Origin: Branchipolynoe longqiensis
Taxonomy: Eukaryota; Annelida; Polychaeta; Phyllodocida; Polynoidae
Assembly: GCA_030323885.1 (NCBI GenBank)
Contig: CM059188.1
Location: 114,432,776 to 114,496,775 of the forward strand
Direction of reading: 5' to 3'
Length of the DNA stretch: 64,000 bases
Below, piece by piece: positions 10,752 to 23,600 of the stretch; position 1 is the stretch's first letter, and each line of letters opens with the position of its first letter. The translations under genes were made by a program, and so were the position numbers. The notes under the pieces were generated by a model, which ran no database searches, was not told where the DNA came from, and worked only from the letters and a program-made list of their open reading frames with translations.

Positions 10752-13700
10752 ATGATTCCACTCACCGAACTACTGTGGCTATGTCTAATCGTTTTAAATG
10801 CTGGTGTCGCGTGTGGCCGAGGAGAAACAAAGAATGTTCTTCTTATAGTCGGTAAGATCAACAAATGTGTGTATTGCGTTACTTCGAAACGGTTGTTGTG
10901 TTCGTTTGGACACGCCGGCGTACGCCGAAAGTGTAATCAAGCGCACAAAATGAGCAGTTTGATGAGTTGACAAATGTCTGGTGTGATACTCCCCATAGCT
11001 ATGTAATGTGAAATAATGTTTCCAAATGCTTATAAATCATATATCTCTTTTTAATCTCTTAAAAAACCATAAGCCGCCGTGATTGACATGTCAGTCACCA
11101 TAGCAACTCCCGCCTAAATAGACACCACATACTAGTTATCCTGGAATGTGACACAAAATTGTAAAGTTTTGTTGACATCAATGAAACAGTTTTAACATGA
11201 ATATTAATATGGTACCAAATTCATCTGTTTGTGATCGATATTAAGAAAGTTATGTCATTTCCGAACTGTCAAAAACAACCAATCCTTGCCAGGTTTTATT
11301 TTGGAAGACAGTAATTAGTAAAATAATTCTTGTTTTAATTTGTTGTGTGATATGTGTTTGGTTTTCAAGTTATGTGAGTCATTTTTTACTTTTTTGCTCA
11401 ATTTGTATGAGATCAACATCAAAAAGTGAAATAGCTTTTTTTCAACTATACTAGTTAGTACATTTACTTAGTACATTTTCTGGGATCAATTAAATACATC
11501 TAGTCACAATAACTATTTGAATTGCTTTACAAAAAAAAGAAAGAATTAAGAACGTGCTAATCATTAACATGGAAACCAAATATATGGTACTCGATTTCAG
11601 AAAACGGCCCATTATATACATCTTCAAACTGTCATCAAACACATTAACATTTCTCCAGAGAAACATTAAATATCTACACTAAGTGGAAAAAATAAAGTCC
11701 ACGAATAGTATTACACGTTTATGTGATGTACAAAAATGGAGACCCCCCCCCCCCCGAAAAACTAGAAGTATTTGGAGCATATCGGATTTCAGAAGTCTGG
11801 ATAAAGGATTGTGTGGCTACATGATATAGTAATACCTTTGACAGTTTGGCTAGGATAACTAGGTGATAATGACTAATTTTTCGCTGTCTCGTCGCCTAGT
11901 GCAGCTCTCCCCTGGAGGATGCTTAAAATCCCCCAAGTTCAATTCTTGAGCGACTACTGGTAGTAGAGATAAAGTAAACGGTAGATTAATGATACAAAGT
12001 AGTTTATAAAAATACCCAATGTTCACATTTTCAATTGCTGTTATGTCTGTATATTTTCCATTTGAACAAATAGATTCCAAAGTAAATGTTTGTTTCCTGA
12101 CTGCCAAATTTAAAAATAAGAAGTTTATATCACTATAAAGTTACAGATGCAGTTATTTCTAATTCCATAAAGTGAGAGTACCATTAAAATAACCGGATAT
12201 TGTGAAAGTACGACTGAACACTTTGACTTCTGGATACTGAATCTTTATTCACGTCCAGGGCCATAAACCGCCGGCACCCTTTGAACTCTGACATCATCTC
12301 ATTTACATATTCCTTTGCTCTCCCCACATGCCTGGATGCCTTTTATGCATATATTCCAGATATGATCTAATCTAAAGAACATTGTAAAAGCTTATCTCCT
12401 TGCCATAACTGATTTCTACAGCAGTGCGCAGTTTTATCACATCCTTACATTATGTTCTGTTTGTCAGCCGATGATGCTGGCTTCGAGACAAGCGTGTACA
12501 ATCACCCCGTAGTGAAAACGCCACACATGGACTTGCTTGCGAAGAGAGGCCTTGTCTTCAACAATGCGTTTACCTCCGTGAGCAGCTGTTCTCCCAGCAG
12601 GTATTACTAATCAGTGATATAAATAAGGAAAGATGTTCACTCGTCCACCGGACAAGTCTTATGTGATTTTCACATGTCCGTCTGTATCAATTTTTAAGTC
12701 ATTGGTTTGACTCGGCTAGGGTTCGAACTCAGCATTTCGAATCCCACAACCTACTAGAATGGGAGGCGGACGCTCAACTCATTCGGCCATCGCCTCTGGT
12801 TACGTATTCCGTCTGTCATACACCAGAAAAAAACAAACAAAAATAAAAACTGCCTGCCCGACCCTGATTTGTGTGATCAAAAGGACGATCACCAACTTTC
12901 TTTTATATTTGGCCTAACATTAATTTCAGATAATAAATATCCCTTAACTGTACTTGTGAAATAGAAAATTATTACGAAATTGGCAGTCACGTTTTAATAA
13001 GTGATTGTCTAGATGTGGCTTATTAAACTGCTGGTCATTGTACTCACTTCTCGGCTAAGGAAGTTGTAATGCTATTTGATGACCAGGTCGGCCATTCTAA
13101 CGGGGCTGCCTCAGCATCAGAACGGCATGTACGGACTACACAATGGCGTGCACCATTTCAACTCATTTGAGGGTGTGCGCAGCCTGCCTGGCCTCCTGCG
13201 TGAGAGTGGCATCAGAACAGGTCAGCACTAAATAGACCATTGTCATTGTTGTTCTGTTCTGTACAGACCGGGCATGGTGGCCGAATCCGTAGAGCGGGGG
13301 CCTCGCGTGCGGAAAATCGGGAGTTTGGTTACCGGTCGAGTCAAACCCATGACTTATAAAATTGATACTTGTTGCTTCCTAGCTTGCCGCTTGGCATTAT
13401 TAGGATACGGCAAGGACTGGTTAGCTCAGTGTCAGGATGATGTGACTGAGTGGGATATCAGGTCATGGTGCTGGCGGTCTGATCTCCCAGTTGGACAGCA
13501 CTATAAAGTTGCAATGAGTGCACACTGTCACAAGCCGGTGCCCGTCCTGATATTACCTTAGATGTTGCCAAGATGTAAAACTCCAACAAACAAACAAAAT
13601 CACTACTCATTGGTGTGTGTGTTGAAATGATGTTCTGGATATGTTTGGTTTCCAGGTTGTGTGAGTGATTTTTAACAACCTTTTTGCTCAATTTGTATCA

Positions 13701-14593
13701 TTTTGCCATACAAATCCCTGCATACATGAGTCATAACACTAACCTTTGGCACGGTTCCTTTTGCTGAGGTCTCCCTTAATGATGAGCACGGCCGGAAGTC
13801 CCACTTCATCAACCACTTTTCCATCTTTCGCTGCATTTTCTGACTCCTTTGAGGTGATGGAAATGTCTTGTGGTATAACGGAATCCTTATCAGTGTCGCC
13901 AGTGTGATCTGAAATTATTATTTTTTTAAATAGGAGTACTAGTATAAAATGTTGATACAATTCGTGTGCTGAAATCATTTTCATCATGTTGAAAAATTCT
14001 GTCATGAGGATTGATTGAAGACCGTTGTTCATTCATTCATTCATTCATTCATTCATTCATTTATTCATTCATTCATTCATTCATTCATTTATTCGTTCCT
14101 TCTTTCGTTCCCTCCTCTCTTCTTCCCTCCCTCCCTCCCTCCCCCTCCCTCCCTCCCCCCTCCCTCCCTCCCTCCCTCCCTCCCTCCCTCCTCCTCCCCC
14201 CCTCCCTCCCTCCACCCTTCCCTCCCTCCCTCCACCCTTCCCTCCCTCCCTCCCTCCCTCACCCACTCCCTTCCTTCCTACCTTCATTCATTCATTCATT
14301 CATTCATTCCCTCATGCCATAAATTTACATATGTTTACAGTATTAAATTTAAAGGTAGTGTGAATATACTTTTTACTTTAATTCTTTTTTCTTAAATCGT
14401 AAAAAGAAATAGTATTAGTAATGTATGTGTTATTTTTAACTCGGGAAGCACATCAAAAGTATTGTTCTTATGCTTTCTCCCTTTTCATTTGAAACATTAC
14501 TGAAATATCAACTGGTATACATATACAATGATCATGTGGAAATAAATATTTTTTTAATCATCATTGTTATTATTATTATTATTATTATTATTA

Positions 14594-14663
<70 letters not shown>

Positions 14664-17600
14664 AACTGCTACAATCTCCCCCTCCCCCCTCACCACCTTC
14701 GAATGATTAATAATGGGTAGTGCTGGTACTATGGGCATAATGTGCTTTGTGTTCTAGGTATCATTGGCAAGAAGCACGTGGGGCCTGAGTCGGTGTACCC
14801 GTTTGACTTCGAGCACACTGAGGAGACTGAGTCCATCCTCCAGGTGGGCCGTAACATCACCTACATCCGGGACCTGGTGCGTCAGTTCCTTGCCAACAAC
14901 GATTCGCGGTAGGTAACTCCAGAAGTCATGTGCGCACTCAGTGGCGTATTTCGGGAGGGGCGGGGGGGGGGGGATCCTGGATGCCCCGATCCCCTCCTCT
15001 AAAATCTTTCTTTCTTTAAAGGTAGAAATACAATGAGTGAAATGTGCATATAAATATCACCAAAATGCCCCATTTTGATGCAATAAAAGCAAATGTTTTT
15101 TGGGGGGCGGGGGGGGGGGTAGAGGGGTATTCCGCCAAACCCTCCAGATTTCAGGGTTCGAACAATCTTGAAAAGACCTTGAATCTTGAAGGTGTCTCTT
15201 GAAAAGATGTTGAAAATTGACCACATGCCAACAAAAAACCTAAATTTTCTAATTTGGATGGGAGTAGAGAGGGGAAATTCTATTGACAACAATGTTTTGA
15301 ATGGCTAAGTGTGTGGATTATTGACTGATCTAGGAATATTATTACGTATAATAAAGATATTAATTTCCTAGTTGCTTCTTTTGCTTGATAAAAATAGCAA
15401 ACAGAAACCTGGTTAAATAAGACCTTAAAGAGTTGACATGTATATAATCATTATAATGTCGTATTCTTTTGGACTTAAAAGATTAATTTCTTACCCGAAA
15501 AGGCTCTAAAAAGACCTTTAATTTGGTTGCTGTATAGCTGTATGAACCCTGGATTTGTAAGTGCTGTTGGCGCTCACACAGTCGGCCAACATGATATTAC
15601 TCACAGCTTTATCCGCTCCCCCCCCCCCTCCCATCCACCTAACTCAATCCTGGCCACTTCACTGACACTAGGGGCGTAATCGAATAATCAACTCGGGTCA
15701 CCCGAGCCACTTTTTGGCGCATACACACATCTGAGGCAGTCATCGATTAACACGACCCGGGCGACTCTGGTTATCCGAGTCCTCAGAATTTCAAATCGAA
15801 CACCGCGAGTGGAGTCGACAAATACACGTGCCGTGTGCAAAACAATCCGACCCCAGTAACCGACCTCTTGGCTGGGGTTGGCTACGAGCGATGACGTCAC
15901 ATTTGCGCTTGTACCGTCCTGCAGGATAACAGCTACAAGTACCACTCTTACCTATTTTTTTTAGAGAATAACCTAGATTAATGCAATGGAAATATAGCTA
16001 AACTAGGCCATCATAAAATACTTTGAATCCTATTTTGCTGTAGTTTTATCGGTTATTAAAAAAAAAAAAATGTTTGGGATTAAGCCATCATTTTTTCCAA
16101 CCCGAGTGTGGAGAAGCGTATTCGATTATTCGACCCGAGTTTGTAGGATGTGCGCATGCGCCAAAAAGTGGCTCAGGTGACCCGAGTTGATTAATCGATT
16201 ACGCCCCTACAGACACAGGTCGAATAATCGAATACGCCTCTCCACGCTCGCAGTGGAAAAAATGGTGGCTTAATAAAAACAACTTTCTTTTTTTTTTAGA
16301 TAACCGATATAACTACAGTATAATAGGATTTAAAGTATTTTAGGATGGCATAGTTTAGTTATATTTCCATTTCATTAATCTAAAAAAACATCATGTATGA
16401 CTGGTACTGGTAGCTGTTATCCTGCAGGACGGTACCAGCACAAAAGTGATGTCATCGCTCCTAGCCACCCCAAGACAAGAGGTGGGTTACTGGGGTCGGG
16501 TTGTTTTGCACACAGCATGTGTATTTGTCAACTCCACTCGCGGTGTTCGATTTGAAATTTTGACCACTGGGGTGACCCGAGTCGCCCGGGTCGTGTTAAT
16601 CGATTACGGCCTAGTAGATGGGCCTGTACTACTACTCGGACACCCCAAAGTGCCTGTCACGCACCCCATAGTCTATTGGGAGATGGCCTCTTTGACTCAT
16701 TTACATGATGCCTGTTTCTCACTTTTCAGGACTGAGATCACACTCTGACTTAGTGACTCCTTCCGATTGGTGGTCATGTGATGTTTATTATCCCTACCCT
16801 ATATAATAGAGTAATAATGCTATGTGTCAGGCAAGATAGTCCTGGGCCGCTTTCAAGTGTGTGCCTCGGATAAATTCCGAACGTCTGTCTGAACGGCATT
16901 TAGTTGTCAGACGCCTCAAAAATGCTGGCCTCCATAGCGTGCACTTCCTGCAGCCATTTGCAATTGAAAGAAGAGCTCTGATTGGCTGACACACATGGCC
17001 AATTTGGAGGCGTTTTCGCCTCCTACTCTAAAAGTGTGACATCTCGGGAGTCTACTCCGAGGTGTACGTTGAATGCAAATTGGCAACAAAAAAAAGCAGT
17101 CGCCAAGGTGTCCCAGAGTCGACGAACGCGGCCCAGTATCAATTTAATATTTGGTTTGACTCTGTCGGGGATCGAACCCATGACCTCCCCATTGGAGGGT
17201 GCTGTACCGACTCTGTTATTCCGTCCCCGGTATTATCTCCTGTTAGGTAAATGTTTGCTTCTACAGGATAATTATAAATATAGGAAGCTAAAATAAAGAT
17301 GAGTGATACGACAAATATGTGCTGGCATGGGCAGTGTGTGGAGGGGCAGATGACTCTTACCAGCTGGATCAACCTAACTTGCCAGTAGAAAATGGTGGGG
17401 GACCAAAGCACCTACACATCTATGATTAGTAGGTCAGCCTATGCCTACATCACGTGGCCATCGCGAGATAGTATTGTTTCATAGCTACACGAGTGTTGGA
17501 AAGCTTGCCGAAATTATTTTGGGTTCTTTGACCTCAAATTGCTCCAAAATTGGCTATTTTTCATCAAAAAGACTCTGGAATAATGAATATTAGGTTATAA

Positions 17601-20600
17601 TGGCTAACCTGATACAATTTTTCTTTAAAAAAATAGGGCAACAATTCGAAAGCCATTGGACTATGCAACTGTAATAGCGTAGGTTTAGTAGTATATACAG
17701 ATGGGAACCTGTTACAGGTGTACCTCATGTAGACAAGTTTAAGTAGCTTGAAGCTAGGATTCCTTAAGCTAAGATTCCTTACACGCGGTATGCGGAATGC
17801 GGCATGCGGCATGCGAATGGGAAGATTCCTTCTACGCGGTATGCGGCATGCGGCACACGACTGGCTATATTTAAAAAATAAAAATAAACAAGTATACCCC
17901 ATACTGCACTGTATATGGCCTAATATGGCATCTATATCTATGTAACTCTTAGTACGTCACATGGAGGTTTTTACCTTTATAAGTACCAAATTATAGATAA
18001 GTATTCAAATTTTTGTGGCTCTGGTAGCATTTTTACCAACCAGAACCCCCACCACCACCACTACCATATGTTTCCCCTCAGCACCCTTGTGTGAGACCGT
18101 TCCGTAATGCTCAGTCGCCTCTCCTAGTGTTAAAGAAATGGACCCATCAGACTCAGGTTTCTATTCACACCCTGCGTGCCGCTTACCGCATGCCGGACCG
18201 ATCGCTACAGGGACCGATCGAGTTGCCGCATTCGCATTCGCATTCGCATACCGCGTGTAATACCCCTGTCACACTACGACGTAACGAGCCAACGTAAGCC
18301 TGACGTGATGAGTTTTCGTCATTACGTTGACATACGTTGGATTACGTTGTTATGACGTCAGAATGACGTTAGACTGACGTCGAGCTACGTCACGTTACGT
18401 CGTGTTACGTCGAGTTACGTCGAGGTTTTGGACATGTTCAAAACTTTCGACGTACCTCGAACGTAAAGCTTTACGTTCGCCGGACGTTCTGTACACGTTC
18501 GGCGAACGTCAATGACGTTAAAAAGACGTTACTAAAACGTTGGTCACTACGTTCAACTACGTTGCACTACGTTGACACACATTAAAAGCACTGGGAACGT
18601 GCAGTCCACGTGGTGAAAAAGCCAGGATAACGGACGCCTAACGGACGTCCAACGTAGGTTTACCGTTTTTCCCACCGTTTCCTGACGTAAGTAACGTAAG
18701 GTAACGTAAAGCAACGTAGTTCTGGCGTCGGAATAACGTACATAGCGTTCCCTGAGCGTAATTACGTTGTCCTCTCTCGTTGAATGACGCCATCACTACG
18801 CTTTACCACCGTTTCTCTCTCGTCCACTACGCTGCATCCACGTTCAATTTCTGCCCAAATTTGCATACCACGCCGAGAAGTTCAACGTTCTTCACGTTCT
18901 CCCTACGCTGACGTCGTTACGTCGTAGTGTGACAGCCCCATAAGGGTTGTAGCCCATTGAGTTCAAGGCGTTTCGATTTTTTGCCGCATTCGCATTCGCA
19001 TACCGCATGCCGCATACCGCGTGTAAGGAATCTTAGCTTTACAGTTACACGCGGTATGCGGCATGCGGCATGCGAACGGGTTGATTCCTTTCACCCACAC
19101 CCACACCCACACATAGTGTCAGGTTTCTCACAACTGTTTTCTATGGCAAACACAGCAGCATTCGCATGCCGCACCAATGGCTACATGGACCGATTCAGTT
19201 GCTGCATTCTCATTTGCATTTGCATTCGCATTCGCATTCGCATTCGGGTGCATGGAATCACCCCCATTCACTTAGATGCTTTTCCATTTTTTGTCGCATT
19301 CGCATTCGCATGCCGCATACCGCATACCGCATGTAGGCTTTAGTGGTAACATGACTACAGAGGTTGCAGTAGTTGGCTCTCGGGAGGATAATACATACTT
19401 ATTTTCTAGAATTCTTCCAATATCACCAAATATATGCAGGGTATTATTGATTTATCCGGTCTAATGTCATTAGAGCTGGATTAATCTATCCTGATATGAG
19501 CTCGTTGGTTTATGTAGTATTGGTTGGTTGTTGGCGTTTCATGTCCTCGCAACATCTAAGGTGATATCAGGATGGTTACCAGCTTGTGACGGTGCGTACT
19601 CATGGCAAATTTATAGTGCTGCCCCATCGGGAGACCAGTACCATGACCTGATCTCCCACTCAGTAACATCATCCTGATACTGAGCCAGCCAGTCCTTTCT
19701 CTATCCTAATAATGCCGAGTGCCTGGATAGGAAGCGACAAGTATCAATTTTGTAAGTAATTGGTTTGACTCAACTGGGAATTGAACTCCCGACCTTCCGC
19801 ACGGGAGCCCTGCGCTCTACCGATTCGGCCACCGCGTCGTGCAATACACTATTTAATGAATGGATGTGAATTGAGTGTACAGTGCAGACTTATCATATAT
19901 ATGTATTCATGTTTCTGGTGTCAGTTGTAAAGCGTGGCTGTGGTGTCTTTCCTATCTAATTGAGGTTGGTTGATACTCCCATTAGATGTTGTGACATCCA
20001 ATGCCAACGACCAGACGAGATGGCCGAATGAGTTGAGCGTCCGTCTCCCGTTTTGGTAGATCGTGGGATTCGCACCAACGGGTTCAAACCCTGGTCGAGT
20101 CAAACCAATGACATAAAAATTGACACTTGTTGCTTCCCAGCCAGGCATTATTAGGATATGGCAAGGACTGGTTGGCTTAGTATCAGGATAATGTGACTGA
20201 GTGGGATATCGGGGCATGGTGCTGGTGGCCTGGTCTCCTAGTGGGGCAGCACTATAAAGTTGCCATGAGTGTGCACTGTCACAAGTCAGTACCCATCCTG
20301 ATATGACCTTAGATGTTGCCAGGACGTAAAACTCCAACAACCAACCAATTCAATGCCAACTGTCCGTCCTAGCGGCCACTGAGACCCCCTACAGTCCCGT
20401 TCCGATATCACGTGTCACCCACACACTGCCTGATCCACCATCTTAATTACTCTGTTGAAACGGGTATCCCTGTATACGTCACTTCCGATATACTGAAGTT
20501 GTGCACACACCTGCCATCTAGTCAAGCTCCCGGTCATGTTAATGTGGGGATAAAGCAGACTGCCTCCACTTATAAAATTGGTGCAGTTTAAAAAGAGGGC

Positions 20601-23600
20601 ATCGGACGCAGAGGCCGAATCTGTAGAGCGCAGGGAGTTCCAATGCTAGTAGAGTAAAACCAATGACTTACAAAATTGATACTTGTCACTACCTAGCCTG
20701 CCGCTCAGCATTAATAGGATAGGGAAAGGACTGGTTAACTCAGTATCAGGATAATGTGACTGAGTGGGATATTGGGTCCTGGTGCCAACAGCCTAATCTC
20801 CCAGTGAGGCAGCACTAAAAAGTCACAATGAGTGTGCACTGTCACAAGTCGGAATCCATTCTGATTGGACGTAAAACCCCAACAAACAAATTAAAAGCAG
20901 GTTAGCTATTCTGTACGGGGCCTGGAAAGTCTTCAAAAGTCTTGAACTTCATTTGCCTCATTTCAAGACCTTGAAAAGTTTTGTTTTTAACCTATTTTGG
21001 GTAATTAGTCTTGAAAAGCCTTGAATTCCATTAAATTGTCCTCACTGATCTAAATTAGCCCGAAATTGGCATTTGGACTAAATCCAAATGAAACTAGTCT
21101 TAAATTCCTATAAAAAATGGCATTGAGAAGCCTTGAAATAGCCTTGAATTCCATATGTTCACATGTGTACCGACCCTACTTTATATGCCCCCGCCTTCCT
21201 TTACTCAAGTCATATACCCTGGAAGCATGATGTCAGTGCTTATGCTAATGAGCCGGTCTCAGAAGGTGCTAACTAATTTTGTTGTTGTCTTCGTAACGAT
21301 TGACACAAAACCGCACAGAAATGGTTACACTGAAAACACAAGGACATTTGCTTCAAATCAATATGTATTCCATTGGGATTAGGAAACACCATAAATCAGT
21401 TTATCCTGAGCAAATGCATAAGCAGATAGTATGTTGATCGTTACAATGGACAAAGTTTTGTCCCATATTACTTATAAACTTTTGAGAGAGGCTCTAATAT
21501 ATTTAACCCAAAACCATCGGACTATGCAACTTTAAAGTATAGAGCATATCGTGAAGGATAAGGTCTTGAGAGAAATACAAGCACACCAGGTCACAGCTCC
21601 AGGCATGCCTCACAGACCAGTAAACTAATTAGTGAGAGACGTATTCAGGGTCCGTTCGGGGCCAGGCAAGTCTTGAAAAGTCTTGATTATCATTTGCCCC
21701 ATTTCAAGGCCTTAAAAAGCCTTGAATTTAACCTATTTTGGGTAATAGTCTTGAAAAGCCTTGAATTCCATTAAACTGTCCCCACTGATCTAAATTAGTC
21801 TGAAATCGCCATTCCCCATTATTGTCTTTTCCTTAAATCCAAATGAAAATAGTGTTGAATTCCTATCAAAAACAGCTTTGAAAAGCCTTGTAATTAGCCT
21901 TGAATTCCATATCTTCACATGTGTACTGACCCGGTGTATTACGGCACTTGGTGTGTCTGTCATGTGTTGCCAACACCCCAGTCCACTCTCCAAGCACAAG
22001 AAGGACATACTTCCAAAAAGAAGTAGGAGACTGCTAAGATTTGAGAGTCTAACATCAGCAACATCATCAGTGCAAATAGCAGTATCCAATGGTGAGAAGT
22101 GGACAGAAAGGAGAGTAACACTTAGGAATTTCAATTTTTCTAGAGCGGTACATACAGAAATCTATCTGATATAATGTAAATTAATTGTTAAAACAATTTC
22201 ATTGCATAATTTAATTGCAGTGATAACTCAAAAACACATAGTTTTATAGGGGATAAACATTTGTTTAAAGACGTAAAGTAAAGTACCTAATGTGTTTTGA
22301 ACTCCCAACCTACAGATTACAAAACTAACATCCTAACCTCTAGACTACTGAATCAACATATGGTTTGTTGTCTCACCACATACTTAATTCATGCAATCTG
22401 TGGTAATATGGGACTAATATTTACATTGAATTTGATGTATACATGTATATATATATATATACCATATATGTCCCAATAGACGCCCACTGCGTGAGTGCTG
22501 ACACATGGAGGCGCATCTATTCAAAGTTAAAGAATTTCATGGATTTGTTTTTGTCGTGCCTCTGAAATAAAGTGGGACCGTCTTATTTTATGTGCATTCA
22601 GTCTGAATATGATCGTAAATTTTGATTTGTTGTTGTCATGCCTCTGAAATAAAGTGGGATTGTCTTATTTTATGTGCATTCAGTCTGAATATGATCGTAA
22701 ATTTGTGCGTGCTTTCAATCTTGAAATGGGTTGTGTGCTTCTATTGGGTAGGGTGCTTCTATTGGGACATATACGGTATATATCAATTTCCTCCAGTGTG
22801 TGACACGAGGAGGGTGCCAGCCAGGCAATTTACCAGACATCTGGGAGGGGGGTGCAGTCCACCAATGCGCACAGAGGAAATATACGATGTACATGTTACC
22901 CTCGCATTTATACTCGTATAATGCGTTATACATCAAATATTTTTCTTTTTACACCAAATCTGTGTCTGGAGAATAATAACACTAGGATATGGCCAGAGGG
23001 CGATGAGAAGTGTTTCACCGTACAAGTCCAGGGGCCACTTGGGTTTTGATGTCACATGACCACTCTAGGTCATTCTAGGTCACTCTGCACCACCAAGTAA
23101 CAAAGTTCAATGCTCAGGCACCACCTGTATTGAGACACCAGGTCATATATTGTTTCTGTAGTCTAGTGGTTTGGGGATTCATTTTATAACCTGCAGGTTG
23201 GGAGATCAAATCTCTTCAGTGCTTCGCTTATTACATTACAAAAAAAAAAAACATCCCCCCCCTACACACTTCCTCTCGGATATGTGTTTCTGATTGATTA
23301 CTGCATTTAAATTGTGTAATGGAAGTGTACCAACAAATATTTTTACATTATATCAGATATATTTCCTCTATGTACTACTCTAAATAAAATTGAAATCCTT
23401 TGTACTACCCCTTCTCTCCACTTTCACCCATCCATTTACAACACATCAGGAATAACCTGACTGTAATGTAGGAATGAGACGTGTTCGACAGTACAAGTCT
23501 AAACTGGGTCACTTGGCTAGTGTCCTCCATAGAACTTAAACTGGGTCACCAAGGTCAGCACAAGTTGGCACCATGCACCACCTGTGGGAGAACTGGAAAC

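Noticed and set aside
14011..14395. His/Ser/Phe- and Pro/Ser-rich frames of 100-126 codons
   Set aside because: Microsatellite ATTC/CCCT translated in several frames.
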